From contig NZ_JACHXM010000001.1 in assembly GCF_014192055.1 (NCBI RefSeq), positions 62,001 to 126,000 on the forward strand: a stretch of DNA of 64,000 bases, in the 5' to 3' direction. A model generated the notes under the pieces. It ran no database searches. It saw only the letters and a program-made list of their open reading frames with translations, and had not been told where the DNA came from. The DNA comes from Halomonas organivorans (GTDB lineage Bacteria; Pseudomonadota; Gammaproteobacteria; Pseudomonadales; Halomonadaceae). The position numbers and the translations under genes are program-made. Of the stretch, positions 63,591 to 64,000 are shown in pieces; the stretch's first letter is position 1; each line of letters begins with the position of its first letter.

Positions 63591-64000
63591 CTATCCGGTA
63601 ACCTCGCAGACCGGTGACACGCGATAGGCACCGGGGCCTGCGCCATGGCGAAGTGCCGCGAGCAGCTCGCGGGAGAAGCGATGCCCGGGAGCCTTGATGA
63701 TGTTTGCCAGGGCGCCGCTCTCTACCAGCCGGCCATCGTCGATGATCACCGCCCGCTCGCAGAGCCGGGCTGCGGCGTGCATGTCGTGGGAAATGAACAG
63801 CAGCGACGGTGTCCCAGCGGTTCCGGTGGCATCGCTCAGCAGCGTCAGCACCTCGTCCTGGGACAGCACATCCAGCGCGGTGGTGGGCTCGTCGGCGACG
63901 ATCAGCGCCGGCTTGCAGGCCAACGCCAGGGCCAGGCAGACACGCTGGCGCTGGCCGCCGGACAGCTCCGCCGACGAACGTCGCACGACCCGCTCCGGGG
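63591..64000 (-). CDS. ABC ATPase, DppD/NikD type (5-prime part outside the window)
   Basis: The last 136 or so residues are present: PERVVRRSSAELSGGQRQRVCLALALACKPALIVADEPTTALDV (signature and Walker B), then LLFISHDMHAAARLCERAVIIDDGRLVESG. The absence of the C-terminal Fe-S-like cysteines of DppD is unremarkable. The gene continues beyond the right edge and starts the operon or follows further genes there. Confidence 0.88.
   Translation of the reverse strand, partial: PERVVRRSSAELSGGQRQRVCLALALACKPALIVADEPTTALDVLSQDEVLTLLSDATGTAGTPSLLFISHDMHAAARLCERAVIIDDGRLVESGALANIIKAPGHRFSRELLAALRHGAGPGAYRVSPVCEVTG

Overview
The window comes from a GC-rich gammaproteobacterium, most likely a halophile of the Halomonas group. 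The basis is its gene content: a second N-type (Na+-ATPase-like) ATP synthase operon, several TRAP transporters, an Aot-like arginine transporter beside astE, a glutarate catabolism pair and an mmsA locus. No rRNA, tRNA, CRISPR array or transposase was recognised. The two ends cut genes (a tartrate-dehydrogenase-like tail at the left, an oligopeptide/nickel-type ABC ATPase at the right).

Layout. 1-5 kb: WrbA, a methyltransferase, an outer-membrane lipocalin, a Tat-exported SMP-30/gluconolactonase-like protein and AstE. 5.2-8.3 kb: a complete Aot/His-type ABC importer. 8.5-12.6 kb: a low-GC GlxA-type regulator and a DctPQM TRAP importer. 12.9-14.3 kb: a CadR-like MerR regulator with a perfect palindromic operator, diverging from a TraX-family membrane protein. 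14.3-21 kb: the N-ATPase operon in the order atpDCQRBEFAG. 21-25 kb: yeiE/yeiH and purEK. 25-30 kb: a YbaY-like lipoprotein and a TAXI-TRAP/DUF1850 set. 30-34 kb: lhgO, glaH and an APC permease. 34-41.5 kb: small regulators, a large unknown lipoprotein, ilvD and a TPP-riboswitch-controlled sodium:solute symporter.

At about 41.5 kb the composition drops. A second TPP riboswitch followed by only a 20-codon stub of the same kind of symporter marks a broken locus. A roughly 10 kb anti-phage island follows: GHKL (MutL/MORC-like) ATPase, Z1 helicase-like ATPase, PD-(D/E)XK DUF4420-type protein and AIPR protein in one tightly packed operon, then a small unknown low-GC gene, then a divergent C5-cytosine methyltransferase/Vsr endonuclease pair. 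This matches the MZA (MutL-Z1-DUF-AIPR) architecture, a relative of the MutL-linked restriction-modification systems. The composition and the close packing suggest it works as one modification/restriction-like defence module.

From 52.5 kb the host-like composition returns: a carboxymuconolactone-decarboxylase-like enzyme with a striking palindrome in its promoter, mmsA with a divergent LysR regulator, a membrane protein, katG, and an ABC importer whose two permeases are fused into one polypeptide.
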